Assembly: GCF_019443125.1 (NCBI RefSeq)
Contig: NZ_JAHYXK010000025.1
Coordinates: 1 to 46,694, forward strand
Length of the DNA: 46,694 nt
Direction of reading: 5' to 3'
Origin: Pontibacter aydingkolensis
Lineage (GTDB): Bacteria; Bacteroidota; Bacteroidia; Cytophagales; Hymenobacteraceae
Part shown: in pieces, positions 32,916-41,048 of the stretch
Position numbering within the stretch: position 1 is the stretch's first letter
How the letters are laid out: each line of letters opens with the position of its first letter
Position numbers and translations under genes: made by a program
The notes under the pieces: generated by a model
Seen by the model: the letters and a program-made list of their open reading frames with translations, nothing else
Database searches by the model: none
Told to the model about the DNA's origin: nothing

Positions 32916-35543
32916 ATGAAGATTATAGATTTGCGCGTGATGCGCGGGCCGAACTACTGGTCGGTAAAACACCCCAAGATCATCGTTTTAAAACTGGCTC
33001 TGGAGGATCTGAACCAGACACTTACCAATCAAATACCACATTTTGCCCAGCGACTAAAAACCGCTTTCCCGGGAATGCAAAGCCACCGGTCATCCGAAGG
33101 AGTAGAAGGAGGCTTTTTTAAAACCCTAGAAGAAGGTACTACTTTTGGACATGTAGTGCAACATGTGGCGCTTGAGCTGCAAACACTGGCAGGAATGGAT
33201 TCCGGATATGGCCGCTGTTATCCGGCAAAAGAAGAAGGCCATCAGGTTGTGGTATACTCTTACCAGGAAGAACGTGCCGGGGAGTATGCTGCCTATGCGG
33301 CCGTACGAATTACGAATGCATTGGTCAGTGGCGAAAAGTATAAAATAGCTGATGATATTGCCCGTCTTCACGATATCCGGGAGGATGAGTATTTTGGCCC
33401 AAGTACTTATTCTATCGTGTCGGAAGCAGTTAGCCGGGGTATACCTTACATCAGGCTTAACCGCCACTCCCTGATACAGCTTGGTTATGGTGTAAACCAA
33501 AAACGCATTCAGGCTACCATGACAGGCCAGACAGCTTGCTTTGCCGTGGAAATTGCCGGAGATAAGAACGCCACAAAAGCCATACTGGATGATGCCGGTA
33601 TTCCGGTGCCAAAGGGTACTACCATTCAAACTCAGGAAGAACTGAAGCACGCCATTAACTGGCTTGGCTACCCATTGGTAATAAAGCCGCTGGATGGAAA
33701 CCATGGCAAGGGGGCTACCATTAACATAACTAACCTGAAGGATGCGCAGCGTGGTTTTAATGAGGCTAAAACGCACTCCGAAAGTGTTATAGTAGAGCAG
33801 TACATAAGTGGGTTTGACTTCAGGCTGCTGGTGATTAACGGTAAATTTGTAGCTGCAGCAAAGCGTACTCCTGCCATGATAACAGGAGATGGCACATCAA
33901 CCATCAAGCAACTTATCGATAAAGAAAACAAAGACCCAAGGCGCGGTATCGGCCACGAGAAGGTGCTAACCAAAATAAAAATAGACAAGCACACACAGAA
34001 TATACTCAAAAGCCTGAACCTGACCACGCAATCTGTATTGCCGGCCGGGGAAGAACTGTTTCTGAAAACAACTGCCAACATTAGCACTGGTGGCACCGCC
34101 ACCGACGTTACCGATCTGATCGACCCATACAATATTCTGATGGCAGAGCGCATCGCAGGGCTTATAGGGTTAGATATCTGCGGCATCGACGTAATGACCA
34201 CTGATATTGCCATACCTCTGAATGAGGCACGCGGTGCAGTGCTGGAAGTAAATGCGGCACCAGGTTTCAGGATGCACATTTCACCAACGTATGGTCTGCC
34301 ACGAAATGTAGCAGAGCCCGTAGTTGATATGCTGTTTCCGAGAGGTACTCCGGGCAGCATCCCGATTATTGCTGTAACTGGCACTAACGGTAAAACTACT
34401 ACTACACGGCTTGTGGCACATATGGTGAAGGCTAAAGGCTACCAGGTTGGTTATACCACTACCGACGGTATTTATATACAGGACAAGTTGCTTGAGAAAG
34501 GCGACACAACCGGTGCTTACAGCGCCGAGTTCGTATTAAAAGACCCAACCGTAAACTTTGCTGTACTGGAATGTGCCCGTGGAGGCTTGCTTCGATCCGG
34601 ACTGGGCTTTCAACAGTGCGATATCGGTATTGTAACCAATGTAAGCTCGGACCACTTGGGGATTGGCGATATAGATACCCTTGAAGAACTGGCAAAGCTT
34701 AAATCGGTTATCCCTAGAAGTGTGCGGAAAGACGGCTATGCCATACTTAATGCCGACGATGACCTGGTGTACGCCATGGCAGAGGAAGTAGAATGCAAGG
34801 TAGCGTTCTTTAGTATGGACGAAAATAACCCGCGCATCTTAAAGCACATCTCCAAAGGCGGCCTTGCTGCTGTTTTCGAGAACGGCTACATCTCCATTTT
34901 CAAAAACAGCTATAAGATCAGGATAGACAGGGTAGCAGATGTGCCTTTAACCTTTGGAGGGAAGGCCAAATTTAACATCGAAAATATTTTAGCTGCAACA
35001 TTAGCAGGATATATTTCACATTTCGATGTTCAGGATATTAAAACCTCACTTCGCACGTTTATACCATCACCGAGCAAGACGCCGGGCCGTATGAACCTGT
35101 TCAAGTTCCCTAATTTTGAGGTGCTGGTGGATTATGCGCACAATGCCGGCGGACTTAGAGCCATTGGTGATTTTATGAGTGCACTGGATGTGACAAAGAA
35201 GGTAGGTATTGTGGCCGGGGTAGGCGACAGACGCACCGAAGACTTTTATGAGATTGGACGTGTGGCAGGAGAGGCGTTCGATGAAATTATTGTAAGGCTG
35301 GATAATGACCTGCGCGGGAAAACCGCAGAGGAGATATCAGGGCCAATATTACAGGGCATAGAAGATGTTGCTCCTGATAAGCTTGTAAAACTAATACCGG
35401 AAGAAATGCGAGCCATTGCCTATGCATTAGAGCATGGCGAGCCGGGTTCATTTATCGCCATATTTACCGAAGATGTTCACGAATCGGTTAAGATGGTTGA
35501 AAGCTTTAAAGTAATACAGGACCGTAAAATACTTGTTGATTAA
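32916..35543 (+). CDS. cphA: Cyanophycin synthetase
   Basis: This 875-residue enzyme builds cyanophycin, a polymer with an aspartate backbone and arginine side chains used as a nitrogen store, using ATP at two active sites. Its layout is an N-terminal domain (1-160), an ATP-grasp domain (about 215-470, with PLVIKPLDGNHGKG and LEVNAAPGFRMH) and a Mur-ligase domain with P-loop GTNGKTTTT (about 488-496) and DYAHNAGG. All three regions look intact. No cyanophycinase or isoaspartyl dipeptidase is next to it. It is a single gene ended by a terminator. Confidence 0.95.
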   Translation: MKIIDLRVMRGPNYWSVKHPKIIVLKLALEDLNQTLTNQIPHFAQRLKTAFPGMQSHRSSEGVEGGFFKTLEEGTTFGHVVQHVALELQTLAGMDSGYGRCYPAKEEGHQVVVYSYQEERAGEYAAYAAVRITNALVSGEKYKIADDIARLHDIREDEYFGPSTYSIVSEAVSRGIPYIRLNRHSLIQLGYGVNQKRIQATMTGQTACFAVEIAGDKNATKAILDDAGIPVPKGTTIQTQEELKHAINWLGYPLVIKPLDGNHGKGATINITNLKDAQRGFNEAKTHSESVIVEQYISGFDFRLLVINGKFVAAAKRTPAMITGDGTSTIKQLIDKENKDPRRGIGHEKVLTKIKIDKHTQNILKSLNLTTQSVLPAGEELFLKTTANISTGGTATDVTDLIDPYNILMAERIAGLIGLDICGIDVMTTDIAIPLNEARGAVLEVNAAPGFRMHISPTYGLPRNVAEPVVDMLFPRGTPGSIPIIAVTGTNGKTTTTRLVAHMVKAKGYQVGYTTTDGIYIQDKLLEKGDTTGAYSAEFVLKDPTVNFAVLECARGGLLRSGLGFQQCDIGIVTNVSSDHLGIGDIDTLEELAKLKSVIPRSVRKDGYAILNADDDLVYAMAEEVECKVAFFSMDENNPRILKHISKGGLAAVFENGYISIFKNSYKIRIDRVADVPLTFGGKAKFNIENILAATLAGYISHFDVQDIKTSLRTFIPSPSKTPGRMNLFKFPNFEVLVDYAHNAGGLRAIGDFMSALDVTKKVGIVAGVGDRRTEDFYEIGRVAGEAFDEIIVRLDNDLRGKTAEEISGPILQGIEDVAPDKLVKLIPEEMRAIAYALEHGEPGSFIAIFTEDVHESVKMVESFKVIQDRKILVD

Positions 35544-35589
35544 TTCTAACGTCCGCGTTAGAGCTGTTTTTACATGTGAACGATGGACT

Positions 35590-35620
35590 AAAGCCTCACC
35601 CTCAGGAGTGGGGCTTTTTT
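35590..35620 (+). terminator. Terminator of cphA
   Basis: AAAGCCTCAC (35590-35599) pairs with GTGGGGCTTT (35608-35617) with one wobble and is followed by a run of T. A smaller stem CTAACG/CGTTAG lies at 35546-35561. Confidence 0.8.
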
Positions 35621-36143
35621 TATGGATTTACCTCACCCTAGCCCTCTCCTAAAAACAGGAGAGGGAGCTAAGACTTAAAGGAAAATTCCCTCCTTGAGGA
35701 GGGTAGGGAGGTGTTTTTTGTAGTGGGTGTATTAACACACCCCTGCCCCTCTCTTTATTCGAGGGACCCTACAAGAGAGAGTTTCTGAGATGCTGATTGA
35801 ACAATAGTTCTATAGGTAGTGCCTTTGTAGGGACAGGTCGTGACCTGTCCGCAGATCGGCCTTTCGATAAAACAGCACAATTGGCTAAAGCAAAAACCCC
35901 TGTTGAAGGAAGTCAAGTATAAAAGTTGGGAAGTGATTGGTACGAGGCGAAAATTTGTTTCAGATAGTACGTTTGAAGGTGCTCTCACCTCAGTTGTTAC
36001 ATCGGCAGGCCTTTTGCGCGGACAGGTCACGACCTGTCCCTACAAAAATAAAGGTAAAATTCTGCGAACCGTAAGCCAAAGTACAATAACGAAAAAAGCC
36101 CCTGCTATGAGCAGAGGCTTTCCTGAACTAAGGTTTAAAGCTG
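35621..36143. other. Gene-free repeat region between cphA and the coiled-coil gene
   Basis: About 520 bp lack a credible gene. It holds CCCTCTCCT..AGGAGAGGG (around 35642-35665), CTCCTTGAGGAG (35691-35702), a CACACCCCTGCCCCTCT repeat fragment (35736-35752) and a 223-bp element bounded by 29-bp perfect inverted repeats (35824-36046). An open frame across the element is probably fortuitous. Confidence 0.55.
35824..36046. repeat. 223-bp element with 29-bp perfect inverted terminal palindromes
   Basis: The left end 35824-35852 and right end 36018-36046 are exact reverse complements over 29 bp. Each end is itself palindromic around GGACAGGTCGTGACCTGTCC. The internal 165 bp show no similarity to other parts of the window apart from a 12-nt ACCTCAGTTGTT shared with 29152-29163. 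The layout is MITE- or REP-like; no target-site duplication was seen. Confidence 0.75.
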
Positions 36144-37085
36144 TTATTTAAGAACAAAGTTTGCTTTACCTATCATAAAGCCATCAGCATATAACTCGAT
36201 AGTATGCTGGCCTTTTTTATACTCAGCGTTCTTATCATATAAAAAGCTTAACTGCTGCTGCGTGTTATCGAAAACGAAATCACGCTTGGCAGTATAATAC
36301 ATATCATCACCGTCGATTTCAAACGTGCCCGAACCCATAGAAAGGTTGTATAGCGCAGCGCCGTCAGGCTCAATTAAACGCATATAGATAGTCTTAGGTT
36401 CTTTAGTGGCAACATCATTTTTACCAAGTTTAAAAACTACCCTGATCTTGTCTACACGCTTGGCACGATACTCACTATCGCTGTCTTCTTTTTCTTTGCC
36501 GCGCTGGTTTATAATGTTAACGTTAATGTTCTGCGCCTCCAGCCTGGATGCCACTTTTACCTTTTCAGAAAGATCCAGGTTAGTGGTCTTCATGGTGGTA
36601 AGGCTATCCGACAAACGGTTTTGCGTAACTTTCAGGCCGGTGTTTTCTGTGTACAGAACTTCGTTGTCCTCTTTTAGTTTGGCAATTTCAGCGTCCTTCT
36701 CCTTCAGCTGTTTTTCAAAGGCACTGGCCCTGTCGCGGAAACGGCGCTGGTCTGCTAAACTATAGCTGCTCTTTCTGAAGCCACGCAATTGGTTAAGATC
36801 AGTATTAATAGCTGCGATTTTGGCTTCCAGCGAATCATTTTCAAGGCCCATAGCCTGAAGTTCCTGGCTTTGGCGCTCAAAATCAGCTTTAAGGGCCTCG
36901 TATACTTTGATCTGATTCTCAAGCTCGCTATTTTTTACCCGGATAATTTCTTCCTGCTCTTCTGTTTTCTCTTTTTTCTGGTAATTCATATAAATGAGTA
37001 TACCATTGATGCTCAGTAGGACAACAAGAAGGCCCCCGATTAACAGTTTGCGGTTGCTTCTATTTTCAGGAGTGTTCACTGACAT
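36144..37085 (-). CDS. Membrane-anchored coiled-coil protein, function unknown
   Basis: This protein of 313 residues has one membrane helix (about 14-32) after a short polar start, then a long heptad-rich coiled coil (about 38-185, dense in E/K/L). A C-terminal beta-rich domain follows (about 205-313, ending GQHTIELYADGFMIGKANFVLK). The topology suggests a cytoplasmic N-terminus with the rest in the periplasm. Similar Bacteroidota proteins are often mislabelled chromosome-partition proteins because of the coiled coil. I do not recognise an experimentally known relative. It stands alone on its strand. Confidence 0.7.
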   Translation of the reverse strand: MSVNTPENRSNRKLLIGGLLVVLLSINGILIYMNYQKKEKTEEQEEIIRVKNSELENQIKVYEALKADFERQSQELQAMGLENDSLEAKIAAINTDLNQLRGFRKSSYSLADQRRFRDRASAFEKQLKEKDAEIAKLKEDNEVLYTENTGLKVTQNRLSDSLTTMKTTNLDLSEKVKVASRLEAQNINVNIINQRGKEKEDSDSEYRAKRVDKIRVVFKLGKNDVATKEPKTIYMRLIEPDGAALYNLSMGSGTFEIDGDDMYYTAKRDFVFDNTQQQLSFLYDKNAEYKKGQHTIELYADGFMIGKANFVLK

Positions 37086-37193
37086 AAGTAAGGGTTTAGT
37101 TTAAATTAGTTTTTTAAGAAAAAAATGTATTTTGGGCGATACTGTATTATGTAAGTTTCAAATATAAAACATTTGCGCTATAAACAAATTAGC

Positions 37194-37781
37194 ATGAAGC
37201 AAGATTTTAACGCCGATTACTGGCAACAACGTTATACGCAGCATAATACTGGGTGGGATACAGGTAGCATAACGACTCCCCTCAAAGATTATTTCGATCA
37301 ACTGGAAAACAAAGCTTTGCGCATACTAATTCCAGGTTGTGGTAATGCGTATGAAGCAGAGTATCTTTATCAAAACGGATTTAAGAATGTTTTCCTGGTT
37401 GATTTTGCCCCGGGTCCACTGCAGAACTTTGCACAAAGAGTACCAGATTTTCCAGTAGAGCAACTGCTTCACCAGGATTTTTTTGAGCTGGAGGGAGAGT
37501 ATGATCTTATTGTGGAGCAGACCTTTTTCTGCGCGCTAAATCCCGCCCTACGTCCTGAATATGCCAGGAAAGCAGCCTCATTGCTAAAGCCTGGCGGTAA
37601 ATTAGCAGGACTTCTGTTTAATACTACTTTTCAAAAACCGGGTCCACCGTTTGGGGGCAATCGTGAAGAGTACAGGTTATACTTTGAGCCATACTTTAAC
37701 TTCCTTCATTTCGAATTGGCTTATAACTCCATTCCGCCACGACAGGGCAACGAACTGTTTATACTTTTGGAAGTTAAGTAA
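37194..37781 (+). CDS. SAM-dependent methyltransferase (TPMT-like)
   Basis: This protein of 195 residues starts FNADYWQQRYTQHNTGWDTG, as in thiopurine S-methyltransferase-like proteins. Motif I ILIPGCGNAYEAEYL, followed by VFLVDFAPG, binds S-adenosylmethionine, and FNTTFQKPGPPFGG is the TPMT-family loop. The frame is open to TTG 37173, but ATG 37194 starts at the family's usual N-terminus. Its natural substrate is unknown. Confidence 0.85.
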   Translation: MKQDFNADYWQQRYTQHNTGWDTGSITTPLKDYFDQLENKALRILIPGCGNAYEAEYLYQNGFKNVFLVDFAPGPLQNFAQRVPDFPVEQLLHQDFFELEGEYDLIVEQTFFCALNPALRPEYARKAASLLKPGGKLAGLLFNTTFQKPGPPFGGNREEYRLYFEPYFNFLHFELAYNSIPPRQGNELFILLEVK

Positions 37782-37804
37782 AGTAAAAAGGTAATACTTC
37801 ACAT

Positions 37805-37847
37805 CTACACTTTTTCTGCCGCTAAATTTGCGGCAGAAAAAGTGTAG
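37805..37847 (+). repeat. Long perfect hairpin (18-bp stem)
   Basis: The arms 37805-37822 (CTACACTTTTTCTGCCGC) and 37830-37847 pair perfectly over 18 bp with a 7-nt loop. No T-run follows, so it is not a plain terminator. A separate terminator hairpin begins at its last bases. Confidence 0.9.
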
Positions 37848-37867
37848 CCTCAAACTATGAGGCTTTT
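37846..37867 (+). terminator. Terminator downstream of the methyltransferase
   Basis: AGCCTCA (37846-37852) pairs with TGAGGCT (37858-37864), followed by TTTACA. It shares two bases with the 18-bp hairpin, so the two stems stack or compete. Confidence 0.6.
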
Positions 37868-37929
37868 ACACCTCTCTACCTCTCTAACTTTCTAACACAC
37901 AAACTCTCTAACTCTTTCTAAATTCTAGC

Positions 37930-37937
37930 TACCTTTG
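37930..37937 (+). promoter_or_regulatory. Promoter -7 element (TACCTTTG) of kdsA
   Basis: TACCTTTG matches TAnnTTTG 35 nt before ATG 37972 and predicts a leader of about 28 nt. Upstream is a CT-rich low-complexity stretch without a clear -33 TTTG. Confidence 0.5.
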
Positions 37938-37971
37938 CAGTGCCGAAAGGCAGTAAACCAAGTATAAAATT

Positions 37972-38781
37972 ATGTTCGAGATACCTAAATTAAAACATAC
38001 AGCCAGCGGCAACTTCTTCCTGATGGCGGGACCATGTGCCATAGAAGGCGAGGAAATGGCTATGCAGATCGCAGAAAGATTAGCCGCTTTATCAGATAAG
38101 CTTCAGATTCCGTTGATCTTTAAAGGTTCTTATCGCAAAGCTAACCGTTCCAGGCTGGACTCCTTTACCGGTATCGGCGACGAAAAAGCACTGCGTATAC
38201 TTCAGAAAGTAGGGCAGGAGTTTGATCTGCCAACTGTTACCGATATTCACGAAACAGAAGAGGCTGCGATGGCTGCTGCTTTTGTGGATGTGCTACAGAT
38301 ACCGGCTTTCCTTTGCCGCCAAACTGATCTGTTAGTGGCTGCTGCTAATACCGGCAAAGTAGTAAACGTTAAAAAAGGCCAGTTTTTATCGGGTGAGGCC
38401 ATGCGTTTTGCCGTAGATAAAATACGCCAGTCTGGTAACGATAAGGTTATACTTACCGACAGGGGTAACAGCTTTGGCTACTCCGACCTGGTGGTAGACT
38501 TTAGGAATCTGCCGGAAATGCAGGCTAACAATGTGCCGGTGGTAATGGATGTGACGCACTCGCTGCAGCAGCCTAACCAAAGCTCGGGGGTTACAGGTGG
38601 TAAACCAGCTTTGATCGAGACAATTGCCAAAGCAGCCATTGCCGTTGGCACTGACGGTTTGTTTATTGAAACGCACCCGCAGCCGAGCATTGCAAAATCG
38701 GATGGCGCCAACATGCTGCCCTTAGACCAGTTGGAGAATTTGCTTACGAAGCTTATTCGGATCAGAGAGGCTATTCGTTAA
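37972..38781 (+). CDS. kdsA: 3-deoxy-8-phosphooctulonate synthase (metal-dependent class)
   Basis: This 269-residue enzyme condenses arabinose-5-phosphate with phosphoenolpyruvate to KDO-8-phosphate, the precursor of lipopolysaccharide inner core. MAGPCAIE (18-25), FKGSYRKANRSR (50-61), DVTHSLQQP (193-201) and IETHPQPSIAKSDG (232-245) are diagnostic. C22, H196, E233 and D244 have exactly the spacing of the metal ligands known in the Aquifex enzyme (C11, H185, E222, D233), so this is the metal-dependent class. It is followed 33 nt later by the DUF695 gene. Confidence 0.96.
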   Translation: MFEIPKLKHTASGNFFLMAGPCAIEGEEMAMQIAERLAALSDKLQIPLIFKGSYRKANRSRLDSFTGIGDEKALRILQKVGQEFDLPTVTDIHETEEAAMAAAFVDVLQIPAFLCRQTDLLVAAANTGKVVNVKKGQFLSGEAMRFAVDKIRQSGNDKVILTDRGNSFGYSDLVVDFRNLPEMQANNVPVVMDVTHSLQQPNQSSGVTGGKPALIETIAKAAIAVGTDGLFIETHPQPSIAKSDGANMLPLDQLENLLTKLIRIREAIR

Positions 38782-38814
38782 GCAGTATAGTTTTAAAGTA
38801 TAAACTGCACACCT

Positions 38815-39582
38815 ATGAGCAACGCCCACCAAGCCGATTGGGATGTATATTTCTGTTACCTGGAAGATACGCCGGCCTTTATTACCGTTGACCTGGGGCT
38901 GTATAACCTGGCGCCATTGCCTGGTAAACCTAACCTGATAGAGGTTGTTGCCAGGTTACAAACTACCAATGAAGACGGTTTTCCGGATAATGAGGAGTGG
39001 ACCAAGCTGGAGGAGATTGAGGACATGCTTGTAAACAGCTTTGAAGAGAAGCTGGAAGCTGTATTTGTAGGTAAAACGCTGAACAGTGGACGCAGGGGTT
39101 TATACTTTTATAGTGGCGATACCTTGCTGGTAGAGCAGATGGTAGATGAACTTCGCAGCCATTTTCCGGAATATACTTTTGAACATCAGCTTACCGAAGA
39201 CCCAAACTGGGAAGTATACTTTGAATACCTTTTCCCGGATGAGGAAAGCCTGTTGCGCATACAGAACAACAAAATACTGCAGTTACTGGAGGAGCAGGGT
39301 GACCAGGCCTATATTCCCCGCAAAATAACCTACACCTTATACTTTAGAACCTCTAAAGACAGGGCTGAGGCACTACAGGAAATAAAAGGTGCCGGTTTTG
39401 AAGTAGAAGATGAGAGTGATCAGGAGAAGGAGGAATTGCCTCACAGGCTGATACTTTCAAACCAAAGCAAAGCCAACGAGGAAACCATTTATCTTACCAC
39501 CGAAATGCTGATGCAACTGGCCATAAAGTACGATGGCGAGTATGATGGTTGGGAGACGCAGATCGTGCAGGAGAACGATTAA
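38815..39582 (+). CDS. DUF695 / RraB-like domain protein
   Basis: This acidic cytoplasmic protein has 255 residues. The first half (about 1-135, DWDVYFCYLEDTPAFITVDLGLY and GLYFYSGD) is DUF695. The second half (about 175-250, YTLYFRTSKDRAEALQEIKGAGFEV) resembles the ribonuclease E inhibitor RraB fold. The combination is common in Bacteroidota and other bacteria; its role is unknown. It follows kdsA on the same strand and is probably cotranscribed. Its stop overlaps the convergent methyltransferase stop in a shared TTAA. Confidence 0.8.
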   Translation: MSNAHQADWDVYFCYLEDTPAFITVDLGLYNLAPLPGKPNLIEVVARLQTTNEDGFPDNEEWTKLEEIEDMLVNSFEEKLEAVFVGKTLNSGRRGLYFYSGDTLLVEQMVDELRSHFPEYTFEHQLTEDPNWEVYFEYLFPDEESLLRIQNNKILQLLEEQGDQAYIPRKITYTLYFRTSKDRAEALQEIKGAGFEVEDESDQEKEELPHRLILSNQSKANEETIYLTTEMLMQLAIKYDGEYDGWETQIVQEND

Positions 39583-40358
39583 AAATATAAGGTAAAGTTC
39601 TCCTTTGGCTGCGAAGTCCTGAAGAAAACCAACCCTACATAAAAAAGATCAACAGTTTGAAGCACCTTCGGGTGCTTCTTTATTTCCTGCCAGGCACGTT
39701 TCATTTCCGCTGACCAATAAAGGTCGTCGATCACAAACACGCTGTACTCGTGGCTTTTAGTAAGGCAGAGGTTAAAGTAACGCATCGTAGGCTCATAACG
39801 GTGGTTGCCGTCAAAAAATACAAAGTCCAGTTGCTGCACTTGATTAACCTGCTTTTCCAGCGTTTCGTCGAGGTTGCCCTGCACCAATTCTATATTTTCA
39901 AGCCCCAGCTTTTTAAAGTTCTGCTGTGCAGTATTGGTGATGTTAGGGCATCCTTCAAAAGTATAAACCTTGCCATTTTTACGCGCAGAGGCCAAGTAAC
40001 TGGTAGTGATACCCAGCGAGGTACCCAGATCAAAAATGGTAGTAGGTTGAAAGTGATTCACCAGCCTGAACAGCAGCTGTCCATACTTTGCCGGTTTTGC
40101 TGAAGATGCGGCGATATCTTTTAACAGCCTTTTTCGCTTTTTTCCTGCTTTAGGACCAGCGCCAAAATCAGTTACCTCAAGTTCTGTATTATCCTGTAAC
40201 AGTTCGCTTCTTAGGGCTTCCACGTTACCATAGGCCACATAAAAGCCATCATGCAGAATGACATTGTGGTACAGCTCAAAAATAAACGGCGAATGCACGC
40301 CATGCAGCTTAAAGGATTTTGCTCTGTAAACAGGGTAGTGGGCAGCGAGGTGAAGCAC
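39579..40358 (-). CDS. Class I SAM-dependent methyltransferase
   Basis: This protein of 259 residues has motif I TIFDLGTSLGITTSYLA (about 108-124), VYTFEGCPN (motif II) and FVFFDGNHRYEPT (motif IV), as in the O-methyltransferase-like class I family. The start is GTG 40358; no ATG fits. It is convergent with the DUF695 gene, sharing the TTAA at 39579-39582. Its substrate is unknown. Confidence 0.82.
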   Translation of the reverse strand: MLHLAAHYPVYRAKSFKLHGVHSPFIFELYHNVILHDGFYVAYGNVEALRSELLQDNTELEVTDFGAGPKAGKKRKRLLKDIAASSAKPAKYGQLLFRLVNHFQPTTIFDLGTSLGITTSYLASARKNGKVYTFEGCPNITNTAQQNFKKLGLENIELVQGNLDETLEKQVNQVQQLDFVFFDGNHRYEPTMRYFNLCLTKSHEYSVFVIDDLYWSAEMKRAWQEIKKHPKVLQTVDLFYVGLVFFRTSQPKENFTLYF

Positions 40359-40577
40359 TTTTAATTGTTGAATTGTTAAATGGTTGGAGGTTAAATTGTT
40401 GATTGCTAATTGTTAGTGGCCTAATCACTATATACTCCGTTGGGTTGTCCAGAGGATTTTTATTCGAAAATCAATTTTTAGAGACCAGGTAAAAGATTCC
40501 CCTCTTGAGAGAGGTAGGGGTGTGTTCAATATTTTATATTACAACCCGCAGCAATTTAACCTTCAACAATTCAATCT
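40359..40577. repeat. Intergenic degenerate repeat with inverted ends
   Basis: TTGTTAAAT-type low-complexity sequence (40361-40400) is mirrored near the other end. AGGTTAAATTG (40388-40398) is the exact reverse complement of CAATTTAACCT (40552-40562). Between them lies a GATTCCCCTCTTGAGAGAGG + GGGGTGTGTTC fragment of the dispersed repeat family (about 40487-40517). No gene was found. Confidence 0.55.
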
Positions 40578-40964
40578 CTAATTCAGCTTGTAAGGCACGA
40601 TTAGGTTAAATTCCGGAATTGTTACGTCAAACTTTTTACCGTCTACCAGCCGCTCCATTAGGTAAGTGCCGCGCATTTTACCCATTCCTGTTTTCAGATT
40701 GCAACCCGACACATACTCATGCGATTCGCCAGGCTCCAGGGTTGGTTGCTGTCCTACTACGCCTTCGCCCTCTACCTCACGCACTATACCAGTGGCATCG
40801 TGTATATACCAATGGCGGCGTAGTAGCTTTACTGTAAACTCAGAGTTATTTTCTATACTTATCTTGTAGGCAAATACATAATGCTGCTGTACAGGACTGG
40901 AATAGTCTGGAAGGTAATTTGTGGTAACGGTAACTTTTACACCTTCTGTTGTTTTTGTATCCAT
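40578..40964 (-). CDS. apaG: ApaG domain protein (Co2+/Mg2+ efflux-associated)
   Basis: This 128-residue single-domain protein has the ApaG immunoglobulin-like fold: FAYKISIENNSEFTVKLLRRHWYIHDATG, PGESHEYVSGCNLKTGMGKMRGTYLM and a C-terminal strand ending IVPYKLN. The family is linked genetically to Co2+/Mg2+ tolerance and to diadenosine tetraphosphate turnover; the molecular role is not settled. It is divergent from ung, with 84 bp between starts. Confidence 0.93.
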   Translation of the reverse strand: MDTKTTEGVKVTVTTNYLPDYSSPVQQHYVFAYKISIENNSEFTVKLLRRHWYIHDATGIVREVEGEGVVGQQPTLEPGESHEYVSGCNLKTGMGKMRGTYLMERLVDGKKFDVTIPEFNLIVPYKLN

Positions 40965-41048
40965 GTTACAGAGTTTTTTGTATACTTAGAAACCATTAAG
41001 GAAAGCGATGGTTCCATAATTTTACCAAACTCACTATTCCTAACGCTC

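Noticed and set aside
33126..33776. 216-codon minus-strand open frame
   Set aside because: It is antisense to the ATP-grasp and N-terminal parts of cphA and has no recognisable domain.
35840..36151. 103-codon open frame in the repeat region
   Set aside because: It runs through both 29-bp palindromes; the frame is probably an accident of the repeat sequence.
40881..41048. N-terminal extension of ung into apaG
   Set aside because: The extra 56 residues are unlike the family and antisense to apaG; ATG 41049 gives the normal length.
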